Assembly (NCBI RefSeq): GCF_014137995.1
Contig: NZ_JACGWV010000001.1
Location: 3,472,001 to 3,536,000 of the forward strand
Length of the DNA: 64,000 nt
Direction of reading: 5' to 3'
DNA from: Promicromonospora sukumoe
Lineage (GTDB): Bacteria > Actinomycetota > Actinomycetes > Actinomycetales > Cellulomonadaceae
In this document: in pieces, positions 41,720 to 51,870 of the stretch
Layout of the letters: each line of letters begins with the position of its first letter
How positions within the stretch are numbered: position 1 is the stretch's first letter
Translations under genes and position numbers: made by a program
The notes under the pieces: model-generated
Database searches by the model: none
Told to the model about the DNA's origin: nothing
What the model saw: the letters and a program-made list of their open reading frames with translations, nothing else

Positions 41720-42379
41720 GTGACCGAGTCAGCTTCCTCCCCAGCGCCCCGTATGAACGTCGAGTCCTTCAACCTGGACCACCGCGCCGTGGCCGCGCCG
41801 TACGTGCGCCTCGCGGACCGCAAGGAGCTCCCGCACGGCGACGTCATCGTCAAGTACGACGTGCGGTTCACCCAGCCCAACGTCGCGCACCTCGAGATGC
41901 CCACGGTGCACTCCCTGGAGCACCTGTTCGCCGAGCACTCGCGCAACCACTCCGACGCCGTCCTGGACTTCTCCCCCATGGGCTGCCAGACCGGCTTCTA
42001 CCTGATGCTGCAGGGCGAGCCCGCCTACGACGACGTGCTCGCCCTCATCGACGCGACCCTGCGCGACATCGTCGCGGCCAGCGAGGTACCCGCCGCGAAC
42101 GAGGTGCAGTGCGGCTGGGGCGCGAACCACACGCTGATCGGCGCGCAGGAGGCGGCCTCCGCGTTCCTGTCGGCCCGCGGCGTGTGGTCGGAGGTCTACG
42201 CCACGGAGGCGCCGGGCGACGCCTCGGCCCGGGACGCCGCCGCCCGCGACGCGGCCGTCCGTGAGGCCGCAGCCCGAGACGCTGCCGTCGGCATCAACCG
42301 GCCTGGCGCGCCGCTGCCCGGCACCCCGATCGACGGTTCGCCGCTGACACCGGAGCAGACCGGCGGCGCGGACCGGTGA
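41720..42379 (+). CDS. luxS: S-ribosylhomocysteine lyase with C-terminal repeat tail
   Basis: LuxS splits S-ribosylhomocysteine into homocysteine and the autoinducer-2 precursor. Key residues are visible: metal ligands His64 and His68 in HSLEH, Cys131 in CGWGANH, and the catalytic Cys89 in MGCQTGF. The core ends near residue 165, the usual length. About 50 more residues follow, built from Ala/Arg/Asp repeats and a Pro-rich end, with no known role. The start is GTG. It overlaps mtn by GTGA (42376-42379), so the two form an operon for recycling S-adenosylhomocysteine. Confidence 0.95.
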   Translation: MTESASSPAPRMNVESFNLDHRAVAAPYVRLADRKELPHGDVIVKYDVRFTQPNVAHLEMPTVHSLEHLFAEHSRNHSDAVLDFSPMGCQTGFYLMLQGEPAYDDVLALIDATLRDIVAASEVPAANEVQCGWGANHTLIGAQEAASAFLSARGVWSEVYATEAPGDASARDAAARDAAVREAAARDAAVGINRPGAPLPGTPIDGSPLTPEQTGGADR

Positions 42380-43161
42380 GCGCCGAGCACACTGGTGTTT
42401 CCGCCGTCGGTCCTGCTGATGGTCCTGCTGATGTTGCTCCCGTCGCCGTCGTCCTGGTCGCGATGGACGACGAGGCCGCGCCGTTCCTCTCCCTCGCGTC
42501 CGACGTCGGGGAGGCCGAGCGGGTCGGCCTCGCCGAGCAGCGCCTGATCACGCTGGGCGGCCGGACCGTCCTCCTGGTGCGCAGCGGCATCGGCTTCGTC
42601 AACACGACGTCCGCCGCCGCGGCCGCGATCCTCCGGTACGGCACGGGCGTGCCGCTGATCAGCGCGGGCAGCGCCGGTGGTCTCGGCAAGGACGTCGCCG
42701 TGGGCGACGTCGTGGTCGGCACCCGGCTCGTCAACGCGGACGCCGACGCGCGCGCCTTCGGCTACGTGCTCGGCCAGGTGCCGGGCATGCCGGAGGCGTA
42801 CGACGCCGCCCCCGCGCTCGCCGACGCCGTCCGCGGCGGGGCAGGCACGGTGGCGGGGACAGGCACTGGCACTGGTGAGCAGCAGGTGCTGCGCGAGGGC
42901 GTCATCGGGTCCGGCGAGAAGTTCGTGACCACCGACCTGGCACACCAGCTCCGCTCCGACTTCCCCGACATGCTCGCCGTCGACATGGAGTCCGCCGCGC
43001 TGGCCCAGCTCTGCCACAACTTCGGCGTGGACTTCGTCTCCGTGCGGGCCGTGTCCGACCTGTGCGCGCCCGACGGCACCGAGTTCCGCACCCACGTGGA
43101 CGACGCCGCGCACCGCTCGGCGTTGGTCGTCACCGCGGCGATCGGGCTGCTGGGCGGCTGA
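42376..43161 (+). CDS. mtn: methylthioadenosine/S-adenosylhomocysteine nucleosidase
   Basis: A 261-residue Pfs/MTAN enzyme that removes adenine from S-adenosylhomocysteine, giving the LuxS substrate. The family core is clear: [60 protein letters not shown] and the substrate-binding [11 protein letters not shown] with SVRAVSDL. A short N-terminal extension of about 20 residues precedes it. GTG start, overlapping the luxS stop. Confidence 0.94.
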   Translation: MSAEHTGVSAVGPADGPADVAPVAVVLVAMDDEAAPFLSLASDVGEAERVGLAEQRLITLGGRTVLLVRSGIGFVNTTSAAAAAILRYGTGVPLISAGSAGGLGKDVAVGDVVVGTRLVNADADARAFGYVLGQVPGMPEAYDAAPALADAVRGGAGTVAGTGTGTGEQQVLREGVIGSGEKFVTTDLAHQLRSDFPDMLAVDMESAALAQLCHNFGVDFVSVRAVSDLCAPDGTEFRTHVDDAAHRSALVVTAAIGLLGG

Positions 43162-43237
43162 TCCGGGTTCCGGCGGGCGGCGCGACGGCGTCGAGCTGCG
43201 GCGTCGAGCTGCCAGGGCACTGTGCCGCTGAGCGGCG

Positions 43238-43303
43238 TCGGGCCGCGCCGTCGGGCCGGGCGTCGTCGGGCCGCGTCGTCGGGCCGGGCGTCGTCGGGCC
43301 CCT
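43238..43303. repeat. tandem GC-rich repeat
   Basis: Near-copies of GTCGTCGGGCCG repeat about four times between the mtn stop and the convergent LysR gene. Simple GC-rich tandem repeat; a terminator role is possible, but no clear single stem is seen. Confidence 0.5.
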
Positions 43304-43306
43304 GCC

Positions 43307-44212
43307 CTACGCGGCGTCGGTCTCGCGCGCGCCCGCCCGGAGCCGCGCCACGGCGTGGCCGAGCAGCGCGGCCCGGCGGGGGTCGCGGCGGGCGTGCACG
43401 ACGATGCGCCGCGCCACGGCCGGCCGGACCACGGGCCGGGCGACGAGGCCGTCGGGCAGCCGGGTGACGGCCAGCCGTGGGAGCACCGTCACCCCGATGC
43501 CCGCCGCCACCAGCCGGAGCGCCGCCCGGTGGTCGTCCAGCCGGGCGGCGAACCGCGGGATGAACCCCGCGGCGTTGCACGCCGACAGCACGATCTGCCC
43601 GATCGGGCTGTCGTAGATGTCGTAGTCGATCCAGGGCTCGCCGGCGAGGTCCCCGAGGCTGACCTCCGGCTCGGCGGCGAGCGGGTGGGCCTCCGGGAGC
43701 ACGGCGACGAAGCCCTCGACGGTCAGCTCGTGCCGCGCGTACCCGTCGAGGTGCACCTCGGTGCCGCCGGCGGGCTCGGTCCGGACATCGAGGTCCGGCA
43801 GGCGTCGTCCGCGCCCGTCCACCGGCTCGTTCAGGCTGATCTCGACGGTGAGGTTGGGCTGCAGCGCGCGCACCGCCCGCACGACGGCGGGCATCCACTG
43901 CTCGGCGGCCGACGCGAAGCAGGCGACGGCGAGGTGCTGCCCCTGGCCGCCGCGCAGGTCGGCGACCACGCGTTCGAGGCGGCCGAAGTCGGCCAGGAGC
44001 GCCTGCGCCTGGTCGGCGAGGTGCCGCGCGTCGTCGGTGGCGACGATGCCGCGCCCCTGCTTCTCGAACAGGACGAGGCCGGTCTCGCGTGCGAGGGCGC
44101 TCATGTGCTGGCTGATCGTCGCGGGCGAGTAGCTGAGGTTCCGCGCCGCCTGGTTGATGGAGCCGGCCGCCAGGACCGCCCGCAGGATCTCGAGTCGTCG
44201 GGGGTTGAGCAT
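43307..44212 (-). CDS. LysR-type regulator beside dialkylglycine decarboxylase (DgdR-like)
   Basis: A 301-residue LysR-type regulator. The N-terminal winged helix reads RLEILRAVLAAGSINQAARNLSYSPATISQHMSAL; the effector-binding domain starts near residue 90. The ATG at 44210-44212 gives the standard LysR start. It is divergent from the dialkylglycine decarboxylase gene, 82 bases between starts, the same arrangement as dgdR and dgdA in Burkholderia. It therefore probably controls that gene and itself from the shared gap. Confidence 0.88.
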   Translation of the reverse strand: MLNPRRLEILRAVLAAGSINQAARNLSYSPATISQHMSALARETGLVLFEKQGRGIVATDDARHLADQAQALLADFGRLERVVADLRGGQGQHLAVACFASAAEQWMPAVVRAVRALQPNLTVEISLNEPVDGRGRRLPDLDVRTEPAGGTEVHLDGYARHELTVEGFVAVLPEAHPLAAEPEVSLGDLAGEPWIDYDIYDSPIGQIVLSACNAAGFIPRFAARLDDHRAALRLVAAGIGVTVLPRLAVTRLPDGLVARPVVRPAVARRIVVHARRDPRRAALLGHAVARLRAGARETDAA

Positions 44213-44267
44213 GACGTGACTGTACGGGCGTCGCGAACGGTCGCGGGTTTTTGTTTGCTTGTCCTGA

Positions 44268-45602
<1,335 letters not shown>

Positions 45603-45603
45603 G

Positions 45604-45679
45604 TGCTGGGCTGGACCGGGCTGGGCTGGACCGGGCTGGACCGGGCTGGGCTGGACCGGGCTGGGCTGGACCGGCAAGG
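45604..45679. repeat. tandem GCTGGGCTGGACCGG repeat
   Basis: About five units of GCTGGGCTGGACCGG, one of them shortened, fill the gap between the convergent dgdA and DNA polymerase genes. The unit is 15 bases or a 10-base derivative. Copy number is likely to vary between strains. Confidence 0.7.
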
Positions 45680-45690
45680 CTGTCGCGGCC

Positions 45691-47805
45691 TCAGCCCTTC
45701 GCGTCCGCGTAGCTCTCGGTCACGGCGACGCTGAGCGGGAAGTCGACCGGGAAGTCGCCGAACAGGAGCCGCCCGGCCTCTTCGGCGGCGGCCCGCACCT
45801 CCTGCGCGACGACGTCGGCGAGCGCCGCCGGGGCGTGCACCACGATCTCGTCGTGCAGGAAGAACACCAGGTGCGGCCGGCGGTCGAACGGCGCCGGGGC
45901 GAGGCCCGGCACGGCGTCGTCGGCCGTGACCTGGCCCAGTGCCCAGAGCCGACGGCGGATGGACGCGATCCAGCACAGCGCCCACTCCGCCGCGGTGCCC
46001 TGGACCACGAAGTTCCGGGTGAACCGCCCCCAGGAGCGGGTCTGGCTGCGGGCGCGGGACTGGGCGTCGGCGCCGGCGTCCTCGTCGAACGCGGAACCTT
46101 GCACGGCGGCCCAGGAGTCCCCGGGCCGCGGCGAGCTGCGGCCGAGTCGGGTGGTGACTACCTCGCCCCGTTCCCCCGCCCGCGCCGCGCGTTCGACCAG
46201 TTCGATGGCCTGCGGGAACGCGCGCGCGAGCCGCGGCAGCACCTGGGCGCTGACGCCGGTGGTGCCGCCGTACATGGCGCCGAGCATGCCCACCTTCGCG
46301 TGCTCGCGAGAGTCGACGGCGCCGGTCGCGACGATGCCCGCGTACATGTCGGTGCTGGCGCCGTCCTTGGTGCGTCCGGCGGCAGCCATGCGCTCGTCCC
46401 GGGCCAGTGCGGCGAGCACGCGGGGTTCGAGCTGGGCGGCGTCGGCGACGACGAAGGTCCAGCCGGGGTCGGAGACCACCGCGCGCCGGACGTTGTGCGG
46501 GAGCTGGAGGGCGCCGCCGCCCGTGCTGGCCCAGCGTCCGGTGACCACGCCGCCCACGACGTACTCCATGCGGAACCGGCCGTCGGGAGCCCAGGTGTCG
46601 AGCCAGTTCCAGCCGTTGGCGGTGTAGAGGCGGTAGAGGCTCTTGTACTCCAGGAGCGGCGCGATCACGGGGTGGTCGAGCTTCTCCAGCTCCCACTTGC
46701 GCAGGCTGCGCGCGCCGACACCGGCGTACTCCATGGCGCGCAGCAGATCGGGGTGAGAGTCGGGGTTGAGCGTGGGCGGGGCGTCCAGCGCGGTCCGGAT
46801 CTGCTGGGCCAGGGCCTCGAGCTTCGCCGGACGTGCGCCCGGCCGCGGACGCGGGCCGAGCGCCTCGGTGAGGATCTCGTCGTGGATGTCGCCGCGCCAC
46901 GGGAGCCCGGCGTGGTGCATCTCGGCGGCGGCCAGCGCGCCCGCGGACTCGGCGGCGAGCAGGAGGCGGAGCCGGCCCGGGTCGGTGCTGTCCTTGATCG
47001 CGCGGAGCTGGGCGGCCAGCTCCGCGACGGGGTCGAGCGGGTCGGCGGGTCCGGCGGTGGTGCCGGCTGATGCGGTGTCGGGGGCATGTCGATCTTGGCC
47101 CCGTCCGTCTCGGCCCCGTCCGTCTCGGCCCCGTCCGTCTCGGCCCCGTCCGTCTGGGCCCTGTCCGTCTCCGCCTCGCCCGTCTCTGCCCTGTCCGTCT
47201 CCGCTCTGTCCGTCTCTGCCCTGTCCGTCCCGGCCGAATCCGCCTACGCCGTACCCGTCCCGGCCGGGCCCGTCGTCGCCCTGTCCGAATCCGCCCCGCG
47301 CCTCGCGTGCCGCGCCGCCTCGGGCCGCCGCATGGGTGCCTCCCGCGCCTGAACCCGCGTGTCCGCGTCGGCCAGCCTCCGGCCGAGCCGGAGGAGCTGT
47401 CATCTCGCCGAGGTCGAAGAGCGGCTCGGCACCGGGGTGCCGGTCGGGCCGGACCAGAGCGGCCGCCGTCGGGCCGCCCGGGGGCGGGACGGCGGGCAGC
47501 CGGTCCCAGGCCGTGGGCCCGGCCTCGGCGAGCGCCGTGCGCGCCGACAGGGCCGAGGCCCGCAGCACTGCGTGCGCGAGCCGGAGATCGTGCGCGCGGT
47601 CGAGCCGGACGCCCTCGGCGAGCAGCCCGGGATACCAGCTGTTGGTGTCGTCCCAGGTCCAGCGGACGTGGGCTGCCTCGTCGACCACCACCTCCTGGGC
47701 GAGGGCGGTCGCCTCGACGACCCGCGGTGCGCCCTCGGGCACGCCCGTGTCGGACACCGGCCGCAGGCCGATGCCGGAGCCGTCCTGCGAGACCACCGTG
47801 TGCAT
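45691..47805 (-). CDS. family A DNA polymerase with 3'-5' exonuclease-like domain and Gly-rich repeat
   Basis: A 704-residue Pol I-like protein of the actinobacterial exonuclease/polymerase group. The polymerase motifs are clear: A as VVADAAQLEPRVLAALARDE, B as AKVGMLGAMYGGTTG, C as HLVFFLHDEIVVHAP. The N-terminal part (about 1-150) is a reduced exonuclease-like domain. Between them, about residues 160-260, lies a disordered insert of repeated Gly-Arg-Asp-Gly units encoded by 15-base repeats at 47095-47250. The ATG at 47803-47805 gives MHTVVSQDG. A DNA repair role is likely; the main replicative PolA is elsewhere. Confidence 0.88.
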   Translation of the reverse strand: MHTVVSQDGSGIGLRPVSDTGVPEGAPRVVEATALAQEVVVDEAAHVRWTWDDTNSWYPGLLAEGVRLDRAHDLRLAHAVLRASALSARTALAEAGPTAWDRLPAVPPPGGPTAAALVRPDRHPGAEPLFDLGEMTAPPARPEAGRRGHAGSGAGGTHAAARGGAAREARGGFGQGDDGPGRDGYGVGGFGRDGQGRDGQSGDGQGRDGRGGDGQGPDGRGRDGRGRDGRGRDGRGQDRHAPDTASAGTTAGPADPLDPVAELAAQLRAIKDSTDPGRLRLLLAAESAGALAAAEMHHAGLPWRGDIHDEILTEALGPRPRPGARPAKLEALAQQIRTALDAPPTLNPDSHPDLLRAMEYAGVGARSLRKWELEKLDHPVIAPLLEYKSLYRLYTANGWNWLDTWAPDGRFRMEYVVGGVVTGRWASTGGGALQLPHNVRRAVVSDPGWTFVVADAAQLEPRVLAALARDERMAAAGRTKDGASTDMYAGIVATGAVDSREHAKVGMLGAMYGGTTGVSAQVLPRLARAFPQAIELVERAARAGERGEVVTTRLGRSSPRPGDSWAAVQGSAFDEDAGADAQSRARSQTRSWGRFTRNFVVQGTAAEWALCWIASIRRRLWALGQVTADDAVPGLAPAPFDRRPHLVFFLHDEIVVHAPAALADVVAQEVRAAAEEAGRLLFGDFPVDFPLSVAVTESYADAKG
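47095..47250. repeat. 15-bp tandem repeats inside the DNA polymerase gene
   Basis: About ten in-frame copies of a 15-base unit (CCGTCTCGGCCCCGT and variants) encode the Arg-Asp-Gly-Gln/Arg-Gly repeats of the polymerase insert. The leftmost copies are nearly identical and the rest diverge, which points to recent expansion from one end. Confidence 0.75.
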
Positions 47806-47885
47806 GGGTCCAGTCTGCCGTGCACCACTGACACTCGGCGGACGACCTCCACCGCCTACCGAGCTCCCCACGGCTCCTCGATGAG

Positions 47886-47894
47886 TTATCCACA
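47886..47894 (+). promoter_or_regulatory. single DnaA-box match
   Basis: TTATCCACA is a perfect DnaA box in the AT-richer gap between the divergent DNA polymerase and HNH genes. It is alone, so it is not an origin; it might regulate either gene or be chance. Confidence 0.35.
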
Positions 47895-47989
47895 GATCTC
47901 AAATCCGCCTAGAAGCACGCACGAATGTTCTATACCGTCGTTCGTGTCGCCGGCAGCAGGCCGGAACGACGGATCGAGGGGGTGGACCG

Positions 47990-49660
47990 ATGGTGCTGGC
48001 ACAACCGACCGCGACCACCGAAGGCGCACGCTCGCTCGAGGAGATCCTCACGGACCTCCAGACCGTGGCGAGGGAGCTGATCGGTGCAGCAGGCCCGACA
48101 GCTCTGGACGAAGCGGCCTTGGGCGGCGGTACCGGGATAGGCGTGCGCCTCACGGCGGCCTCACCGCTTCTGCGCGCCGTCTGCTCGCAGCTGGACATCC
48201 TCCGGATGACCTGGCTTCCTCGCATCGAGTCGGACGGGATGTGGGCTCTCGACGGCTCGCGCACGTTCCGGACGTGGCTCGCCCGCCGGGAGAAGGTGAC
48301 CATGCGCACCGCGAGCCGGGACACGCTCACCGGTGAACGGCTGCTGGAGCACCTTCCGGCCACGCTCGCGGCTGCCCTGAGCGGACGGCTCGGGATGGAC
48401 CAGGTGCGAGCCATGGTCGACGTCGGCCCGACGTCGGACGACCGGCGCAGGGCACTCGTCAGCCCGGTCGATCCGCCTGGGCCGGCACTGCCCGGCGTCG
48501 CGTCGACCGAAGGTCTCGACGTGCCAGGTGTGGACGGCGGCGACGACCCTGCGTCCGACGACGGAGACGCCGCAGGAGATCCTGCGGGAGGGCTGGCCGG
48601 AGACCGGGCGTGCGACCTGGCGGGCGACGGTACGGATGACGTTTCAGGCGCTGCGGTTCACGGCCCGACCGGGGAGGAGGTGCTTCTCGACCTGGCCGAC
48701 CTGCACGGCCCCCTCGTGTTCCGGCGGTTCGTGGACCGGTTCGCCCGCGTCGCCGACCCGGAGTCCGACGAGCGGGGGTACAAGCAGGCCTCCGAGCGTG
48801 AGCACCTCGACGTGGCCAAGACCTTCGGGGGCTACCACGTCAGCGGATTCCTGACCGACGAGCACGGCGAGGCGCTGCAGACCGCGATGGACTCGGTGAT
48901 GGGAGCTCCCACGCCGGGCGACGAGCGCACACCCGGACAGCGTCGTGCCCAGGCGCTTGCCGACCTCGCCCGCACGACGCTCGACAACGGCCTCACGGGA
49001 ACCGGCGCGGCCGTCCGGCCGCACCTCACCGTGACCGTGTCGTGGACGGAGCTCGCACGCCTGACCGGTCGGTCCCACCCGGCCGGTGAGCACACCGGGC
49101 AAGAGCCGGCCGAGCACGAGCACACGGGGCACGAGCACCACAGGGACAAGCGCACCGGCCGCGGGCACGCCGGGGAGGAGCCGCCAGGCCTGACCGACGT
49201 CACCGCGGCACCCGCAAGATTCGGCATCTCCGCGTCACTGGTACCGACCGCCACCCTGCGGCGCCTGCTCTGCGACTCCGCAGTGACCCGGGTGGTGTTC
49301 GGCCCGGATGGCCAGGTGCTCGACGTCGGACGAGCGCAGCGCACCGTCACCGGGCAGATGCGCCGGGCGGTGATCGCCCGCGACAAGCATTGCGTCTACG
49401 TCGACTGCACCCAGCCGCCCGCACGCTGCGAGGTCCATCACGCCGAACGGCACTGGGCCGACGGCGGAGACACCAGCGTGCGGAACGCGGCACTGCTGTG
49501 CTGGCACCATCACGACCTCGTCGACAGGACCGGCATGACCATGCGGTGGACCGGGAACCCGGACGGCGCCCGACACTCGGGCTGGACCCTCGTCGACCGG
49601 CACGGCCGTGAGCTCGCTCCGGCGGGCACCCCACCCGGTGCGACCTGGCGGCGAACATGA
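47990..49660 (+). CDS. HNH endonuclease with DUF222 (13E12-like)
   Basis: A 556-residue protein of the DUF222/HNH family that is repeated in many actinobacteria. The N-terminal DUF222 region includes TFRTWLARREKVTMRTASRD and GYHVSGFLTDEHGEALQTAM. The C-terminal HNH domain is CEVHHAERHWADGGDTS, then NAALLCWHHHDLV. Two low-complexity inserts occur: Asp/Gly/Pro-rich after about residue 165, and His/Glu-rich around residue 370. The biological role is unknown; a genome usually carries several copies. Confidence 0.9.
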   Translation: MVLAQPTATTEGARSLEEILTDLQTVARELIGAAGPTALDEAALGGGTGIGVRLTAASPLLRAVCSQLDILRMTWLPRIESDGMWALDGSRTFRTWLARREKVTMRTASRDTLTGERLLEHLPATLAAALSGRLGMDQVRAMVDVGPTSDDRRRALVSPVDPPGPALPGVASTEGLDVPGVDGGDDPASDDGDAAGDPAGGLAGDRACDLAGDGTDDVSGAAVHGPTGEEVLLDLADLHGPLVFRRFVDRFARVADPESDERGYKQASEREHLDVAKTFGGYHVSGFLTDEHGEALQTAMDSVMGAPTPGDERTPGQRRAQALADLARTTLDNGLTGTGAAVRPHLTVTVSWTELARLTGRSHPAGEHTGQEPAEHEHTGHEHHRDKRTGRGHAGEEPPGLTDVTAAPARFGISASLVPTATLRRLLCDSAVTRVVFGPDGQVLDVGRAQRTVTGQMRRAVIARDKHCVYVDCTQPPARCEVHHAERHWADGGDTSVRNAALLCWHHHDLVDRTGMTMRWTGNPDGARHSGWTLVDRHGRELAPAGTPPGATWRRT

Positions 49661-49705
49661 CCCGCGCGTGCGACCGACCCGCCAAGCGACCCACGAGGCA
49701 GCCGA

Positions 49706-49764
49706 CCGGCGACCAATCGCCCTGCCGACCGAACGTGCAGGTCTACAGAGTGGTTGGTCGCCGG
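49706..49764. terminator. inverted repeat between convergent genes
   Basis: Perfect 11-bp arms, CCGGCGACCAA at 49706-49716 and its complement at 49754-49764, flank 37 bases. It lies between the convergent HNH and SWIM genes. A bidirectional terminator is likely, although the loop is large. Confidence 0.55.
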
Positions 49765-49779
49765 GCGGCACCCTCGCGG

Positions 49780-51870
49780 TCAGCTCGCGACGTCCGCCAC
49801 GGCTCGGGCCCGGCCCACGACGAAGGCCGCGTGCAGTACCGCGGGCGGGGTCAGGTCGCCGGCCAGCAACTCTTGAGCCGTGCGCTCCAGCGTCGCCAGG
49901 CCGAGGTCCCGGGCCAGGACGCGCGCCTGCTCGACGTCGGACCGCTGCCGGGTGGTCAGCGCCGGCCGGCCCGTGGCCGCGGCGGCCAGCAGGACGTCGC
50001 CCAGCAGCAGCGTGACGCGACGCACCGGGGACGGCGGGGCGGCGGGCGGCCGCACGGTCTTGGCCGACGACGCCTGCGCCTTCAGCTTCTTCAGCCGACG
50101 TCGCCAGAAGTCCCAGTAGGTGGTCTCGAGCGACCACGGGGGCGTGATCGTGGGGCTGACCAGCCTGATCGCGCTCTTGTCCCGGACGAACAGGCCGACC
50201 GGCTCGTCCCGGTCCTCGCGCCGCTCGATCGTCACCGCCACCAGTTTGGACCGCACCGACAGCAGCGTCTGGACCGCCTGCTCGCCCGAGACCGGCAGGC
50301 GCAGCAGCCGCGTCTCGCCGTCCGACGTGACGACCGAGAGCGTCAGCTCCTGCCGCACCTCGTCGATGCCGACCTCGCCGACGTCGCGGACCAGCACCAG
50401 CCGGACGTTCGCCGGACGCCGTCCGAAGCCGACGACGTCGCGCGGCTGCACTCCGGCGCCGGTGCGCTCGGCGATCACGCGGAGCTCCTCGAGGTCGAAC
50501 CCGTCGCCCTCCAGTCGCTGGAGCACCGGGGTGCCGCCGGCGCCGAGGCCGCCGTCGGGCTTGGTCCGCACCTTCGTCAGGGCGAACGCGCCCTCGCACA
50601 GCGTGCTCAGGGACCTGTTCCACAGGAGCGGACTGGTCCAGCTCCGCTGGAACCTCGGGTCGGTGCCCGACGGGCGGCCCGTCACGAGCTGCCGCACCTG
50701 GCCGGAGCCTGGCACGGAGGAGGCGCCCGCCTCGGTCTCGGCGTCCCAACCCAGGTACGCCAGACCGCGCGATCCGCTCTGCGACGTCCACCACCGGGCC
50801 CCGAGCGGGACCCAGCGCGGGACGTCGACCTCGTCGTCCGCGCCCTTGCCGGCCTTGCCGGACCCGGCACCACGGCCCGGACCAGAGCTGGCCGACCCTC
50901 CGACGACGGCCGGCGCAGATCGGTTGGCAGACCCAGGCTTGGCGGGGTCTGCCAACAGCCCTGCACTGTTGTCCGACCCCGGGCCGTTGGCAGATGCCGC
51001 CCTGTCGGCCGCTGCCTGGGTGGAGCCGCCCGGCATCGTCCCGTCGACAGTCGGGTCCGTCGCGCGCTCCAGCACCTCGCACATCGCCCAGACCTCGGCG
51101 AGCGTGTCGAGCAGGTCCGACTCCGTGACGGCGTCGTCGCGGCCTGCGAGGCCCGCGACGAGGCCCCCGGTGACCTTGACGAGGCTGTGGAACCGCACGT
51201 TGCCGACCTGGTCGGACGCGACCTGGTCGAACCCGGCGACCCGCACCCGGCCTGCCAGCGCGGTCAGCGACTCGGCGTCGTCGGCGCCGAGGTGGGACAG
51301 GCCGCCCGACATGAGCCGCCCGACGACGTCGCGCACCTCCGCGAGCACCTCCCGGCGCCGCTTCAGCACCGCCGGGGACGGGGGGCGTGCCGCCGTTGTT
51401 CCAGGCTCACCCGGAACACCGGACCCGGCCGCCCCGCCGGCTACCCCACCGCCCGCCCGAGGCACGGACTGCGCCACCACCGGAGCGGAGCCGGACCCCG
51501 CAGTGCCGGACGATGCAGCACCAGAAGCCGCCGCACCGGAGGCTCCAGGATCGGACGTCGCAGCGCCCGACGCCGCAGCACCGGCCGGCACGTCGGGTGC
51601 GACCCCCGTCGCCCAGAGACAGGCGGTGAGGACGTGCTGGCACACGCCCGCCGTCGGGCAGTCGCACGCCACGGCGGCCGGACCGCGGCCGTCAACACGC
51701 ACCGTGACGCCGGAGACGTCGAGGACGGCGCCCTTGGCGTCGTGCGACACCTCGGTCACGGTGTCCTTGCGGGCGCGGCGGAGCAGGCCCGCGTTGCCGA
51801 GCGCCTTGAGCGCGTCGTCGTCCAGGCCGGCGTAGGGCGCGGCCCAGGCGTAGGTCGTGCGGTCGCTCAT
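49780..51870 (-). CDS. SWIM zinc-finger protein (YehQ-like), last gene of the cassette
   Basis: A 696-residue protein with an N-terminal SWIM zinc finger: Cys69-x-Cys71, Cys77-x-His79 in ACDCPTAGVCQHV. SWIM fingers bind DNA or protein. A low-complexity Ala/Gly/Ser/Thr stretch (about 95-150) and a second one (about 290-350) interrupt the chain. The C-terminal half is a conserved region without a known fold, including WTSPLLWNRSLSTLCEGAFAL. The ATG overlaps the VWA gene stop (ATGA at 51867-51870). It is the last of five coupled genes matching the E. coli yeh set, in the YehQ position. Confidence 0.85.
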   Translation of the reverse strand: MSDRTTYAWAAPYAGLDDDALKALGNAGLLRRARKDTVTEVSHDAKGAVLDVSGVTVRVDGRGPAAVACDCPTAGVCQHVLTACLWATGVAPDVPAGAAASGAATSDPGASGAAASGAASSGTAGSGSAPVVAQSVPRAGGGVAGGAAGSGVPGEPGTTAARPPSPAVLKRRREVLAEVRDVVGRLMSGGLSHLGADDAESLTALAGRVRVAGFDQVASDQVGNVRFHSLVKVTGGLVAGLAGRDDAVTESDLLDTLAEVWAMCEVLERATDPTVDGTMPGGSTQAAADRAASANGPGSDNSAGLLADPAKPGSANRSAPAVVGGSASSGPGRGAGSGKAGKGADDEVDVPRWVPLGARWWTSQSGSRGLAYLGWDAETEAGASSVPGSGQVRQLVTGRPSGTDPRFQRSWTSPLLWNRSLSTLCEGAFALTKVRTKPDGGLGAGGTPVLQRLEGDGFDLEELRVIAERTGAGVQPRDVVGFGRRPANVRLVLVRDVGEVGIDEVRQELTLSVVTSDGETRLLRLPVSGEQAVQTLLSVRSKLVAVTIERREDRDEPVGLFVRDKSAIRLVSPTITPPWSLETTYWDFWRRRLKKLKAQASSAKTVRPPAAPPSPVRRVTLLLGDVLLAAAATGRPALTTRQRSDVEQARVLARDLGLATLERTAQELLAGDLTPPAVLHAAFVVGRARAVADVAS

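Noticed and set aside
43162..43306. Small gene between mtn and the LysR gene
   Set aside because: The frames are products of a GC-rich tandem repeat.
45604..45679. CRISPR-like array
   Set aside because: The repeats are adjacent without unique spacers and no cas genes are near; it is a simple tandem repeat.
47925..47945. Possible SOS box before the HNH gene
   Set aside because: CGAATGTTC lacks the four-base spacer of the actinobacterial LexA site and does not form the expected palindrome.
47880..47960. Possible replication origin from a perfect DnaA box
   Set aside because: Only one box is present, and dnaA, dnaN and other origin genes are absent.
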